A DNA stretch of 64,000 nucleotides from UMGS1649 sp045534225 (GCA_045534225.1 JAZSJJ010000005.1:62001-126000), one strand, 5' to 3'; positions 44,821 through 53,916 are shown, counted from the first letter of the stretch. The notes: generated from the sequence alone by a model not told the origin. Numbers and translations are program-made.

Positions 44821-46176
44821 ATGAAAAAAGGAATATCTTTAATAGTATTAGTAATAACTATAATAGTAATGATAATCTTAGCAGCAAGTGTAGTAATAAC
44901 GATTAGCAATACAGGGATAATAGATAAAGCAAATCAAGCAGTAGATTTATCTAACGAAAGACAAGTGCAAGATTTAGCTTCGATGATTTGGGCAGAGGTA
45001 TATCTAGATGAATCAAGAACGGATTCGATTGAAAAAGTAGTTAAAGATAAATTAGCAGATCAAGGTATAACTGATGAAAATTGGGATATAGTAGTATCTG
45101 GGACAGGAGTATCTGTTACTACTAAGAAAGAGTCCGAGTGGCCAATTACTTGGAACATGGCGGAAATTACAAATAATATTTCAATAGATATTGGAGGCGG
45201 AATGCTATACAAAGTATCTGATGTAATGCTAACTGAAGGCCAGATGGCAGGAGCTGTAATATCTATGTCATCGGTTAGTATTATTTGCGCACCGTATTTT
45301 AATGAAGAGAACATAAATGTTTATGCGGCTCTTGATGAAACATCTACATACCAATTAATACTGTTTGTTGTCGAAAAAGCTGGAGCTGTATGTCAACAAT
45401 TTGGAGGAATCGTTTTCGAGGAATCGGGAATTTATGTGGCAGATGCGGGTGGAAATTTAGAAGGCCAAGATGTTAATTTATCATTAAATATCCAAAGTGG
45501 AATCTATGAAGAAACAATAACAGATTCATGGAGTGAAATCAAAACATATGTTGATAATGGGACTTATAAATCACATTATAAGTTGGGAGATACGAAAGGA
45601 ATTAAATGCTTAGATGGTCGAACCATTTTAGTGGAAATTGTAGCATTTGATGCAGATGCTAAAGCCGATGGGACAAAGGCGTCAATTACATGGATGACAA
45701 AAAATATAGTAAACACTGGTTCGATGAATTCAACAGATACAGTTGTAGGTGGTTGGAAAGATAGTGAAATGCGTAATTGGCTACAGAATGATTTTTATGC
45801 TATTTTACCAAGTGAGGTAACAAGTTCTATTGTGTTAGTAGATAAGACATATTATGATTTTGATACTCGCTCTACATTATCTTGTTTGGATTCTCTATGG
45901 CTTCCATCTCGTCACGAAGTGTTTAGTGAAGAAACTGATACAGGTGCTTATCGTGAAGCTTCGGGAGTAGATTATAGTAGCTATTTTACAAGTAATAAAA
46001 TAAGAATGAAAAAGTATAATGGATTACCACTACCTTGGTGGTTGCGTTCTAGTACAGGATTTTCGAATAGTGGAAAAGGGTTTAGTTTTGTTGAGGAAAG
46101 TGGCAAAATGTGTGGTTCAACTTCAGCTACAAGGGCGAACGATGTTTTGGGAATTGTTTTTGGATTTTGTATGTAA
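44821..46176 (+). CDS. Pilin-like protein with DUF6273-like C-terminal domain (copy C)
   Basis: The 451 residues begin MKKGISLIVLVITIIVMIILA, nearly identical to copy B over the first 60 residues, including QVQDLA(S/A)(M/L)IWA. The middle differs. The C-terminal half (ITWMTKNIVNTGSMNS, SEMRNWLQNDF, LWLPSRHEVF, PWWLRSSTG) resembles DUF6273, a lectin-like domain of Clostridia that ends in WWLRS(P/S). The final VRPA-type motif of that family is replaced by GIVFGFCM, so the end may be altered or shifted. AAAGGGGAGAAACAA precedes the ATG. Two CGC/CGT-rich patches near 45860-45910 depart from native codon use. Confidence 0.72.
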   Translation: MKKGISLIVLVITIIVMIILAASVVITISNTGIIDKANQAVDLSNERQVQDLASMIWAEVYLDESRTDSIEKVVKDKLADQGITDENWDIVVSGTGVSVTTKKESEWPITWNMAEITNNISIDIGGGMLYKVSDVMLTEGQMAGAVISMSSVSIICAPYFNEENINVYAALDETSTYQLILFVVEKAGAVCQQFGGIVFEESGIYVADAGGNLEGQDVNLSLNIQSGIYEETITDSWSEIKTYVDNGTYKSHYKLGDTKGIKCLDGRTILVEIVAFDADAKADGTKASITWMTKNIVNTGSMNSTDTVVGGWKDSEMRNWLQNDFYAILPSEVTSSIVLVDKTYYDFDTRSTLSCLDSLWLPSRHEVFSEETDTGAYREASGVDYSSYFTSNKIRMKKYNGLPLPWWLRSSTGFSNSGKGFSFVEESGKMCGSTSATRANDVLGIVFGFCM

Positions 46177-46184
46177 TTAAAAAA

Positions 46185-46220
46185 AATAACGGTATGAGCT
46201 TGTCATACCGTTATTTTTAG
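46185..46220. terminator. Bidirectional terminator between copy C and pssA
   Basis: AATAACGGTATGA pairs perfectly with TCATACCGTTATT; A-run on the left and T-run on the right, so it can stop both convergent genes. Confidence 0.85.
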
Positions 46221-46240
46221 TTTTGTATTTAATTATCTAA

Positions 46241-46873
46241 TTAAAATCTATAAATCACATTTCTAAGTAGCATTAGTATATAAATTACTACTCCGATTGC
46301 AACTAGTACAGACATGCCCTTAAGCTTGAATTTAGGCACTTTAAACTTGTATATGAAAAAGAATGCAATTACAAGGAAAAGTACTGTAAAAAGTATACTA
46401 GCGAGCGTTTCAACACGAGATATAATTGGAAATAGTAATGGGAGAATTAAAGCTACAGATGTAACTGGTAATCCTTCATAACTTTTTCTAGCTTCTGTTG
46501 TTTGTTCTTGGCGTTCATCTTCCATAACATTAAAGTATGCTAGTCTAATTAAAGCTGCTAGTGAGAATATTCCGTAAGAAATTAACGCATACCATTCTTT
46601 TACGCCGGTTGTATATACTATTACCACTGGAAGTATTCCGTAGCAAACAAAATCTGCTAAAGAATCTAGTTGTATTCCAAATTTCTTTTCCTTATCTGTT
46701 CTATCTTTTTTTGTTCTTGCTACTAATCCATCAAACATATCGCAAAAGCCTGCAAACATTAATGTTCCTAGCGCAAATATTGGATGTCCTTCTATTGAAG
46801 CAAATATTCCAAGTAGGCCAGATATTAGCCCCATATATGTTAAAATTACAGTGTAATTATAATACCCTATCAC
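46241..46873 (-). CDS. pssA: CDP-diacylglycerol-serine O-phosphatidyltransferase
   Basis: The 210 residues are mostly membrane helices. Near residues 43-72 lies the CDP-alcohol phosphotransferase motif: DMFDGLVAR, then G and two Asp residues spaced as in DG-AR-G-D-D (FGIQLDSLAD). It makes phosphatidylserine from CDP-diacylglycerol and serine. The usual partner psd is not adjacent. The start has AGGAAACTTAAGTG upstream on the minus strand. Confidence 0.9.
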   Translation of the reverse strand: MIGYYNYTVILTYMGLISGLLGIFASIEGHPIFALGTLMFAGFCDMFDGLVARTKKDRTDKEKKFGIQLDSLADFVCYGILPVVIVYTTGVKEWYALISYGIFSLAALIRLAYFNVMEDERQEQTTEARKSYEGLPVTSVALILPLLFPIISRVETLASILFTVLFLVIAFFFIYKFKVPKFKLKGMSVLVAIGVVIYILMLLRNVIYRF

Positions 46874-46981
46874 TTAAGTTTCCTCCGTTTATGTAACAGT
46901 GCAATTGTACACCTTAAGGTAGTAGATGTCAAGAAATATAATAAGTGAGAATATGTGAGAAAATTTAAGTTAACATAACTA

Positions 46982-47010
46982 TTGACAAAAGGTGGAAAAT
47001 GAGTTATAAT
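46982..47010 (+). promoter_or_regulatory. Consensus sigma-A promoter of the first Spo0A-like gene
   Basis: TTGACA at 46982, 17 bases and TATAAT at 47005. Confidence 0.85.
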
Positions 47011-47064
47011 ATTAAATGTAGACGCGAGTTTACAGAATTTTATAATTAAAATGGAGGACGTGTG

Positions 47065-47529
47065 ATGTACATAATTGTCACAACCAACAAAGCACTGGCC
47101 GAGGAGGCAAAGAAAAGAGGAGCGAACGTTTTTGAGGACGTTCAGGTAGCAGAGCCCGTTACCCGGTTCGTAAACCAGACCTATGGCGAAGGTGAGATGA
47201 AGGTTATCAACCTCATGACATCTCTTGCAATCAAGCCCAATCTCAAGGGTTATGATTACATCAAGTATATCATGACGAGCTGCGCAAATGATCCCAAGTA
47301 TCATCACAGAAGCATGACCAAGGAAATCTATCCCACATGCGCACGAGAGTTCGATACTACTCCTTCGAGAGTTGAAAGAGCAATCAGACATGCGCTTGAG
47401 AGAAGTTTCCAGGATGTACCTGAGAGATACTTCCAGATCTTCAACAGAGATCTTACCGAGCAGCCGACCAATTCTGAGTTCATCAGCATGATGAGTCAGT
47501 ATCTTCACAAGCCGGTAGCCGCTGTGTAA
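47065..47529 (+). CDS. Short Spo0A-C-domain protein 1 (no full receiver domain)
   Basis: Of 154 residues, about 60 to 150 align with the DNA-binding domain of Spo0A: GYDYIKYIM, KEIYPTCAREFDTTPSRVERA with the recognition helix SRVERAIRHALE near 99-110, and PTNSEFISMMSQYL. Spo0A is the master regulator of sporulation and binds 0A boxes (TTTGTCRAA). The N-terminal 58 residues are too short for a receiver, so phosphorylation control is absent or different. Codon use is clearly G+C-rich. It has its own promoter and terminator. ATG 47065 is preferred to GTG 47062 after ATGGAGGAC. Confidence 0.85.
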   Translation: MYIIVTTNKALAEEAKKRGANVFEDVQVAEPVTRFVNQTYGEGEMKVINLMTSLAIKPNLKGYDYIKYIMTSCANDPKYHHRSMTKEIYPTCAREFDTTPSRVERAIRHALERSFQDVPERYFQIFNRDLTEQPTNSEFISMMSQYLHKPVAAV

Positions 47530-47559
47530 ACAGCAAAAACAAACGCTAAACTACTACGC

Positions 47560-47588
47560 AAAAGGGCACCCAATCTTGGGTGCCTTTT
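47560..47588 (+). terminator. Rho-independent terminator
   Basis: GGGCACCCA pairs with TGGGTGCC around ATCT, followed by TTTT. Confidence 0.85.
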
Positions 47589-47627
47589 AATGTACAAACT
47601 ACAAGAAGATGAAACACTGGAGGAGAA

Positions 47628-48203
47628 ATGTACATAATTTTAACCAATAATGGTAATCTTGAAAACTATGTAGGAAAGCTTGGTACAACAGCTTTTATGA
47701 TTCCAAATAGCATAAGAAAAGAACGGTATAACAATGAAGGTTTGGTAACAAGCATAAATCGAGGTATCGCAATAATTGCATTGGTAGATGGTGCTAAGGT
47801 GTATGAAACTGTAACTATGCAAGGATTTTTTCCTAAATATGAAACGCGAGAAGACCTTGTAGATAAGCTTATTGACGAGCTTTTTGAAGCTTTATCAATG
47901 CGTAAAAACATGAAGGGTTATGATTACCTTAAATATATGCTTAAGCAGTATGTTGAGGATGATAATAGCTACTTAAAGTTTGTTTGCAGTGAGGTTTATC
48001 CAGAGTGTGCGGATGTTTTTCATGTTAGCGCAAATACAGTAAGTAAAAATACCAAGGATCTTATCAAGTACAGCTATGAAAGAAATGCTATGAAGTATGA
48101 AGTGTTGTTTGCTCATACAGGTATCGCACCACTTACAGAAGCACCTAAACCTAGTGCATTTTTACCTGTTATAGGTGGAAAGATTCGTGCACTCATAATT
48201 TAA
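47628..48203 (+). CDS. Short Spo0A-C-domain protein 2
   Basis: Of 191 residues, about 95-170 resemble the Spo0A C-terminal domain (GYDYLKYMLKQYVED, SEVYPECADVFHVSANTVSKNTKDLI), but the recognition helix has diverged from SRVERAIRHA. The N-terminal 90 residues (MYIILTNNGNLENYVGK, IAIIALVDGAKVYE) look like a short alpha/beta domain and align with protein 3. Codon use is closer to native than in its neighbours. AGGAGAA lies directly before the ATG. I see no promoter between the preceding terminator and this gene, so low readthrough or a weak promoter is implied. Confidence 0.72.
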   Translation: MYIILTNNGNLENYVGKLGTTAFMIPNSIRKERYNNEGLVTSINRGIAIIALVDGAKVYETVTMQGFFPKYETREDLVDKLIDELFEALSMRKNMKGYDYLKYMLKQYVEDDNSYLKFVCSEVYPECADVFHVSANTVSKNTKDLIKYSYERNAMKYEVLFAHTGIAPLTEAPKPSAFLPVIGGKIRALII

Positions 48204-48213
48204 CAGCATAATT

Positions 48214-48246
48214 AAAAGGCAACGTTTATGTAACGTTGCCTTTTGC
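48214..48246 (+). terminator. Rho-independent terminator
   Basis: AAAAGGCAACGTT pairs perfectly with AACGTTGCCTTTT around TATGT. Confidence 0.85.
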
Positions 48247-48252
48247 TTTATA

Positions 48253-48280
48253 TTGACAAATTCAGTAAAAAGAGTATAAT
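48253..48280 (+). promoter_or_regulatory. Promoter of the third Spo0A-like gene
   Basis: TTGACA and TATAAT are 16 bases apart, about 50 bases before the ATG. Confidence 0.75.
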
Positions 48281-48328
48281 ACTTATGCGTACTTTATATA
48301 ACAAAATTTTAATAAATTGGAGGGAAAG

Positions 48329-48922
48329 ATGAAATCGTACGTTATTGTTACACGGAATATGAATCTTATCAGATGTACTGTTCCGCCAGAAGAAATGTTG
48401 CCCGTAGATGAGGAATGCAGGAAAAAAATGAAGCTTGATGCTGATGTGATCATTTTAGATCACGATCAAGATTTTGCTTTTTTGGCATTTATGGAAGGCT
48501 CTAAGGTTTACGAAGCTCGTACAAACAAGAAGCTTGTTCCGGAATACGAAACAGAAGAGGAGCTTGTAGAAAAGATGGTAGAGCTTCTTCTTAAGGTTCT
48601 GGAAATTGACCAGAACGAAAAGGGGTATGCATATCTTAAATATATGCTTAAGCTTCATGTGGAAGACCTTGATTACAATTCCGAAACTATGGGAGATGTG
48701 GTCTATCCGGACTGTGCTAAACATTTCGGTGTAAGCCCGAGAACTGTATCCAAACATGCAAATCGTGTTCTTAGGGATAGCATTGCAAAGAACAAGTATA
48801 GACATATTGCTCTTTGGGACAGTATGGTTGTAGTGGAAGCGGTTGAAAAGCTGAACGTTGCTGGCTTCCTTGTTATTGCAGGCGAGAAAATCAGAACCGT
48901 TATTCGTAACAATTTAAACTAA
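48329..48922 (+). CDS. Short Spo0A-C-domain protein 3
   Basis: Of 197 residues, about 95-170 again match the Spo0A-C pattern (GYAYLKYMLKLHVED, VVYPDCAKHFGVSPRTVSKHANRVL), with a recognition helix unlike that of Spo0A. The N-terminal domain (YVIVTRNMNL, FAFLAFMEGSKVYEARTNKK) is shared with protein 2. ATG 48329 follows TTGGAGGGAAAG. Codons are G+C-rich, as in protein 1. It has its own promoter and terminator. Changed recognition helices suggest different DNA targets or loss of binding. Confidence 0.72.
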   Translation: MKSYVIVTRNMNLIRCTVPPEEMLPVDEECRKKMKLDADVIILDHDQDFAFLAFMEGSKVYEARTNKKLVPEYETEEELVEKMVELLLKVLEIDQNEKGYAYLKYMLKLHVEDLDYNSETMGDVVYPDCAKHFGVSPRTVSKHANRVLRDSIAKNKYRHIALWDSMVVVEAVEKLNVAGFLVIAGEKIRTVIRNNLN

Positions 48923-48927
48923 AACAA

Positions 48928-48962
48928 AAACAGACAACATTTATATAATGTTGTCTGTTTAT
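48928..48962 (+). terminator. Terminator between protein 3 and pheT
   Basis: AAACAGACAACATT pairs with AATGTTGTCTGTTT around TATAT. Confidence 0.8.
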
Positions 48963-48989
48963 TTCTATTTAAATAATAAATTTGTTATA

Positions 48990-51413
48990 TTATTCTGCTC
49001 TAACAGTAATTCCAAATCTGTTATTTAAAGATTTAACAATAGAATCTACTTTGCTGTTAATTTGTTCAGAAGTAAGCATTCCATCATCATTAGAAAGTCT
49101 AAGTCTTAATACTATAGATTTCTTTCCTTCAGGAATTTGGTTTCCTCTGTATTCTTCAATAAATTCTACTTCTTTAACTTTAGCTTTAATTGTAGAGTGG
49201 ATGTTCTCCCAAGTTGTAGCTTCATCTACAAGTAAAGATAAGTCTTTTTCTACTAGAGGTAATACTGGTAAGTGTTCAAATTCATTTGTTCTAGAAGCAA
49301 ATGGAACAAGTTTACCAAAGTCTAATTCAAATACAGCTACATTAGTACGTTTAATCTTGCTATCCATCATTGTTTGAACGGATACTAGACTTAATGTACC
49401 AACTTTTTCATCACCGCGCATAATATCTAAGTATGCGTTAACATCTGCCCAAGAAGGTCTTTCTCCTTGTTTAAATGTTAATCCTTCCATATGTGTATAT
49501 TCTGACATGTTTTCTATAGCACCTTTAGCTTCGTAGAAGATTGCTTTAGCATCTTTGCCAACTACAACACCTGTTAAGTATTTCTTGTGTACAGGTAATG
49601 TTTCGTTTTCTGAAGATGGGTGGTATTCACCTTTTTCAAATACTTGAGCCATTTCAAACATTTTGAAGTTTGTCATATATCTAAGGTTTTTAGAAATTGC
49701 TTCTAACATACCAGGTACAAGTGAACTTCTTAAAATTGCACTTTCTGGAGAAGGTGGAGTAGCTAGTTTAATAGATTTTGATACATCTATTTTAGCTGCG
49801 TAAATATATTTATCTTCTATCCAAGGATAAGTAAATATTTCATTAAATCCACATCTATATGCTAAATATTCTCTTAATCTTCTTTCAAGAAGTACATTGT
49901 TTTGATGAACTGCGTGTTCAAAGTTAACTGGTAATGGTTTAGCTTCAAAAGATTCAAAGCTTAATAGTCTTGCTATATCTCCCATAACGTCATCTTTAAG
50001 AGATACATCACCAGTAGATCTCCATACAGGAACTGTTACATGGTATACGCTGCCATCAAAATCTATATCGTATCCAACTGCTGTTAAAACTTTAATAATA
50101 GTTTCGCTAGGTATTACTTTACCTAGTCTAACATCTAAGAATTCTTGTTCTACATCAATTTTTTCTCTTTCAGTTTTAACTGGGTAAACATCATTGTATG
50201 CTACAACTTTAGATTCAGGGAATAATTCCTTAAATAATATTAAAGCCATATCTCTACCTAAATCTACACGTTCAGTGTCTATGTTCTTTTCATATCTAAT
50301 AGATGAATCTGTTTTTTCATCAAATCTTTTACCAGTTTTTCTAATTGTTTTAGCTGTGAAGTTTGCAACTTCAAGTAAAACACCAGTAGTTTCTGGAAGT
50401 ATTGAATCTTTCTTACCACCACGGATACCAGCAAGAGCTAGTGCAGATTCTGTATCTGCTATTACTAAATCGTCTTCTGTTAGGTCTATGCAGTTATCGT
50501 CTAGAAGAAGTAATTGTTCACCAGCGTTTGCATTTCTTACAACTATTTTTTCTCCTTTAACATGTGTTATATCAAAAGCGTGAGTAGGTTGACCTACTGC
50601 AAGCATAACATAGTTTGTTATATCTACGATTGCATTAATTGGTCTCATACCACCATTTATTAATGCTGTTTTCATCCACATAGGAGATTCTTTTTCATAT
50701 ACATTTGCTATTTCTACACCAACATAACGTTGACATTTTGTGGGTTCTAATATTTCTACATTGTATTTAGGTAATGTGCTATCTATTTCCACTTTATCTA
50801 ATTCTTTTAATGGTACATCATATATACAAGATAATTCTCTTGCCATACCATAATGTCCCCAAAGGTCCGGTCTGTTTGTTAAAGATTTGTTATCTATTTC
50901 AATAACTGTATCGTTCATCTCTATAACATCTGCTATGTTATCTCCTGGCTTGCAGTCAACACCTTTTAGGTCAACTATTGCGTGATCATTTTCAGGTGGA
51001 AATAGTTTGTCTAAGAAAACTTCTTCAGCGCCGCATATCATACCATAAGAGTATTCACCGCGCATTTTAGTTTCTTTAATTACAACAGGTTCACCTTCAC
51101 CATGCCAAACAACTTCAGCACCTGGCTTAGAAACTACAACCATTTCACCTTCGTATAGGTTTGAACCACCACATACGATTTGAACGGGTTCATTAAGACC
51201 AATATCTACTATACATATTCTTAATGCATCTGCATTAGGATGTGCTTTTATTTCTAAGATTTTACCTACAACAATATCGTGAAATTTTTCTGCAGTATTT
51301 TCTACACCTTCAACTTCAACTGTTCTTAATGTTAAATCATAAGCTATCTGTTTTGGAGTTATTGTGTCAGGTAAATCTATATATTTTTTAATCCAATTTA
51401 AAGATAATTTCAT
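48990..51413 (-). CDS. pheT: Phenylalanyl-tRNA synthetase beta subunit
   Basis: The 807 residues match PheT, with the tRNA-binding EMAP-like domain near 40-150 (GKILEIKAHPNADALRICIVDIG), the B3/B4 editing domain with ITNYVMLAVGQPTHAFD near 265, B5, a catalytic-like core, and the C-terminal anticodon-binding domain (EFIEEYRGNQIPEGKKSIVLRL). It pairs with PheS in the heterotetramer. It starts 13 bases after pheS and is controlled by the same T-box. Confidence 0.96.
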   Translation of the reverse strand: MKLSLNWIKKYIDLPDTITPKQIAYDLTLRTVEVEGVENTAEKFHDIVVGKILEIKAHPNADALRICIVDIGLNEPVQIVCGGSNLYEGEMVVVSKPGAEVVWHGEGEPVVIKETKMRGEYSYGMICGAEEVFLDKLFPPENDHAIVDLKGVDCKPGDNIADVIEMNDTVIEIDNKSLTNRPDLWGHYGMARELSCIYDVPLKELDKVEIDSTLPKYNVEILEPTKCQRYVGVEIANVYEKESPMWMKTALINGGMRPINAIVDITNYVMLAVGQPTHAFDITHVKGEKIVVRNANAGEQLLLLDDNCIDLTEDDLVIADTESALALAGIRGGKKDSILPETTGVLLEVANFTAKTIRKTGKRFDEKTDSSIRYEKNIDTERVDLGRDMALILFKELFPESKVVAYNDVYPVKTEREKIDVEQEFLDVRLGKVIPSETIIKVLTAVGYDIDFDGSVYHVTVPVWRSTGDVSLKDDVMGDIARLLSFESFEAKPLPVNFEHAVHQNNVLLERRLREYLAYRCGFNEIFTYPWIEDKYIYAAKIDVSKSIKLATPPSPESAILRSSLVPGMLEAISKNLRYMTNFKMFEMAQVFEKGEYHPSSENETLPVHKKYLTGVVVGKDAKAIFYEAKGAIENMSEYTHMEGLTFKQGERPSWADVNAYLDIMRGDEKVGTLSLVSVQTMMDSKIKRTNVAVFELDFGKLVPFASRTNEFEHLPVLPLVEKDLSLLVDEATTWENIHSTIKAKVKEVEFIEEYRGNQIPEGKKSIVLRLRLSNDDGMLTSEQINSKVDSIVKSLNNRFGITVRAE

Positions 51414-51426
51414 TGTAATCTCCTTT

Positions 51427-52470
51427 CTACTTGAACTCTCTTAAGAATCTTAAATCTCCGCTGTGGAATAGTCTTACATCATCTACACCATAACGCATCA
51501 TTACAAGTCTATCTAGTCCAATGTTGATATAGAAACCAGTCCATTCATTTGGATCAAGGTTTGCAGATTTAAGTACGTTTGGATGTATAACACCACCTGG
51601 CATAACTTCAATCCAACCATTGTGGTTACATACTTTACAACCTTTACCACCACAAACTAGACATTCCATATCTATTTCGTATCCTGGTTCTGTGAATGGG
51701 AAGAAACCTTCACGCATTCTAACATTAATTTTTTTACCGAATACTTTTTCTAGTATTGTTTGTATCATAACCATACCAGATGAGAAAGATATATTCTTAT
51801 CTACTATTAATGCTTCATATTGGAAGAAAGCTCTTTCGTGTCTAGCATCTGTAGATTCGTTTCTATATACTCTTCCTGGATATACAAATCTAGCTGGGGC
51901 ACCATGTTTTAATAAATATCTTACTGAACCACCAGTTAAATGTGGTCTTAAACATAATCTTTCAGTACCAGATTTTTCTTCTGTTCCTTCTATCCAATAT
52001 GTATCCATAGATTGACGAGCTGGATGGTCTGGTGCGAAGTTAAGGTTATCGAAAGCATACTTTTCGCTTGAAATATCATCTTCGCTATATACTTCAAAGC
52101 CTAGTGACGTAAACGCATCGTTTAAGTCATAGCACATTTGAGTAATAGGGTGTAGAGCACCACCGCTTACCTTAGTTCCAGGTAATGTTAAATCTAGTGG
52201 TTCGTCTAATACACTTTTAGAAGCAATTAATGCTGCTTCTTTTTCGTTAAGTTTAGTTTCAAATGTAGTTTTTATCTCACTAATTTTCATACCAACTTGT
52301 TTACGTGCCTCAGCATCTAAACTACCCATAGATTTAGATACTTCAGAAAGTGGACTTTTCTTACCAGTTAATTCTCTACGAACATCTTGAAGTTCTTCTA
52401 CTGTTTTTGTAGCTTCAATTTGTTCTAAACCAGCTTTAAGAATATTATCCATGTTTTGTAATATTTCCAT
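51427..52470 (-). CDS. pheS: Phenylalanyl-tRNA synthetase alpha subunit
   Basis: The 347 residues include the class II motifs: motif 2 GRVYRNESTDARHERAFFQYEALIVD near 205 and motif 3 GLDRLVMMRYGVDDVRLF near 320. A metal-binding cluster, CLVCGGKGCKVC near 275, is also present in many PheS proteins. AAGGAGG precedes ATG 52470. The gene follows the T-box leader directly. Confidence 0.96.
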   Translation of the reverse strand: MEILQNMDNILKAGLEQIEATKTVEELQDVRRELTGKKSPLSEVSKSMGSLDAEARKQVGMKISEIKTTFETKLNEKEAALIASKSVLDEPLDLTLPGTKVSGGALHPITQMCYDLNDAFTSLGFEVYSEDDISSEKYAFDNLNFAPDHPARQSMDTYWIEGTEEKSGTERLCLRPHLTGGSVRYLLKHGAPARFVYPGRVYRNESTDARHERAFFQYEALIVDKNISFSSGMVMIQTILEKVFGKKINVRMREGFFPFTEPGYEIDMECLVCGGKGCKVCNHNGWIEVMPGGVIHPNVLKSANLDPNEWTGFYINIGLDRLVMMRYGVDDVRLFHSGDLRFLREFK

Positions 52471-52496
52471 TAAATTTTCCTCCTTATTTAATACAT

Positions 52497-52758
52497 AATA
52501 AAAAAGTCATCTCATCCTAGATTAGGACGAAATGACTTTGCTTCCGTGGTACCACCTAAATTCGTTACATTGTAACGCACTTAACAAGCTATAACGGGCC
52601 TTAGCCGACTCAATCTACTGTTAGTTCAAAAGAGCACCTCGAAAGTGAAATTTCGGTTTAAGTATATTAGCAGGCTTACAGCCGGTGACCCGCATTCTCT
52701 AGAATATATTCTCTTAAACTTACTTTGCTTTGTCTTAGGTTTTATATATTCAAAACTA
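52497..52758 (-). promoter_or_regulatory. T-box leader of pheST
   Basis: On the minus strand the T-box sequence AGGTGGTACCACGG lies at 52544-52557, followed by a terminator hairpin (AAAGTCAT arm, 52502-52540) and Ts. Upstream are stem I, with an AGAGAATGC bend, and the linker TTTCGAGGTGCTC. A TTC triplet (complement of 52647-52649), followed by AC, fits the expected Phe specifier, but this needs folding. Uncharged tRNA-Phe would stabilise the antiterminator. This accounts for the gap from 52471 to 52765. Confidence 0.9.
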
Positions 52759-52764
52759 GTTATT

Positions 52765-52792
52765 ATTATATCACAAAAGAAAATAAATGCAA
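52765..52792 (-). promoter_or_regulatory. Promoter of pheST
   Basis: On the minus strand TTGCAT and TATAAT are 16 bases apart, immediately upstream of the T-box. Confidence 0.7.
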
Positions 52793-52810
52793 GTAGTATA
52801 AATAAAATAC

Positions 52811-52834
52811 AGGCCTAGATATTTCTAGACCTGC
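52811..52834 (-). terminator. Hairpin after the 125-residue gene
   Basis: CAGGTCTAGAAA and TCTAGGCCTG form an imperfect stem just beyond the stop at 52841; the minus-strand T-tract is weak. Confidence 0.55.
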
Positions 52835-52840
52835 ATTCTG

Positions 52841-53218
52841 TTAGATAACGTGAACGATGTAACAACTGTTAAGGGTATAGATTTTATATCCTTTGTTGTT
52901 TATTTGCTCTACGCTTCTAACGCGTGAAGTGAGTACGGTAGTACGAGAATATTTATTACCATCTGGTAACTGTTCGTAACAAAGAAACCGCTCGCCAATT
53001 TTAGGCGGCTTAGTTGCAATTACAAGTCCGACTTTAACATCATCAAACCAAATGGAGTTAAAATAGCCGTCTACTCCTTTTAATGTGTAATTGGTTTGGC
53101 ATTCTCCTACGTCTTTAGATACCACTTCGTAAAATTCTCCTTCTTTAAGGAGCGTTGGGGAACTGCAAGATGTATATGTAGCAGTGCCGCCGTTGTACTT
53201 AACTAATCTAGTAGCCAT
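52841..53218 (-). CDS. Hypothetical beta-rich protein, 125 residues
   Basis: No family is recognised. Strands alternate with turns (LLKEGEFYEVVSKDVGECQTNYTLKGV, IGERFLCYEQLP, YKIYTLNSCYIVHVI), suggesting an SH3-like or small barrel fold, with five cysteines. There is no signal peptide or membrane segment. It has its own promoter (TAGACT and TATAAT 17 bases apart, 53292-53320, minus strand) and an AGGAGGT ribosome site. Codon use is slightly richer in G+C than in pheS. Confidence 0.68.
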   Translation of the reverse strand: MATRLVKYNGGTATYTSCSSPTLLKEGEFYEVVSKDVGECQTNYTLKGVDGYFNSIWFDDVKVGLVIATKPPKIGERFLCYEQLPDGNKYSRTTVLTSRVRSVEQINNKGYKIYTLNSCYIVHVI

Positions 53219-53352
53219 TTAAACCTCCTTTTAGCCAATTAGTACGATACAACCACATAGTTAGTAGTTAGTTTAATTTAATAACGCAAATATTATATCA
53301 CAAATTTAGTAATAAGTCTACATAAGAGACATAGTATGTATTAGGTGATTTT

Positions 53353-53904
53353 ATGAATTATGAATTAGCAAACAAATTAGATTTTGAAAAGGAATTTAAG
53401 ATAAACAAACCATATCCCGAAATAATGGTAACCAGTTTACCTTTTGAAGTAATAGCTAAAATTAAAAAACTTTATGCGGATAGAAGAAGTGAACTAACTA
53501 GCGTTATGCAATACATTTACCAACATTTTATACTTGGTTCCGCAGAAGGCTTAGATAATATATCTCATGCGATGGAAGATATAGCTGTAAAAGAAATGGA
53601 ACATTATGAAATGCTAGCTAAGATATTAGTTGGTTGTGGGGTAGATCCAAAGAATTGTGTGTACATAGATAATAATATAGATATTTGTGACTATTGGAAA
53701 GCTAGCTATGTAAATTATACAAGAGATTTTATAGATATATTTGAAAAAGATATTATACTTGAACAAGCAGGAATAAATTCATATCTTGAATTAGTAGAAA
53801 TGACAGATAACGAAAATTTGAAAGAAATTATAGATAGAATAATTGAAGATGAAAAGTCTCATATTGCATATTTTAAGGCTGTGCTAGAACTAGTTAAAAA
53901 ATAA
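53353..53904 (+). CDS. Ferritin-like di-iron domain protein
   Basis: The 183 residues form the four-helix pattern of ferritin-like proteins, with a Glu in helix 1 (RRSELTSVMQYIYQHF), ExxH in helix 2 (VKEMEHYEMLAKIL), a Glu in helix 3 and ExxH in helix 4 (IEDEKSHIAYFKAVL). This set of ligands fits a di-iron or di-manganese centre. The AMEDIAVKEMEHYEMLA segment recalls bacterioferritin and CotJC-type proteins, but the exact subfamily is unclear. The ATG at 53353 follows TAGGTGATTTT. Iron storage or peroxide defence is inference. Confidence 0.75.
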   Translation: MNYELANKLDFEKEFKINKPYPEIMVTSLPFEVIAKIKKLYADRRSELTSVMQYIYQHFILGSAEGLDNISHAMEDIAVKEMEHYEMLAKILVGCGVDPKNCVYIDNNIDICDYWKASYVNYTRDFIDIFEKDIILEQAGINSYLELVEMTDNENLKEIIDRIIEDEKSHIAYFKAVLELVKK

Positions 53905-53916
53905 TGAAATCTTATA

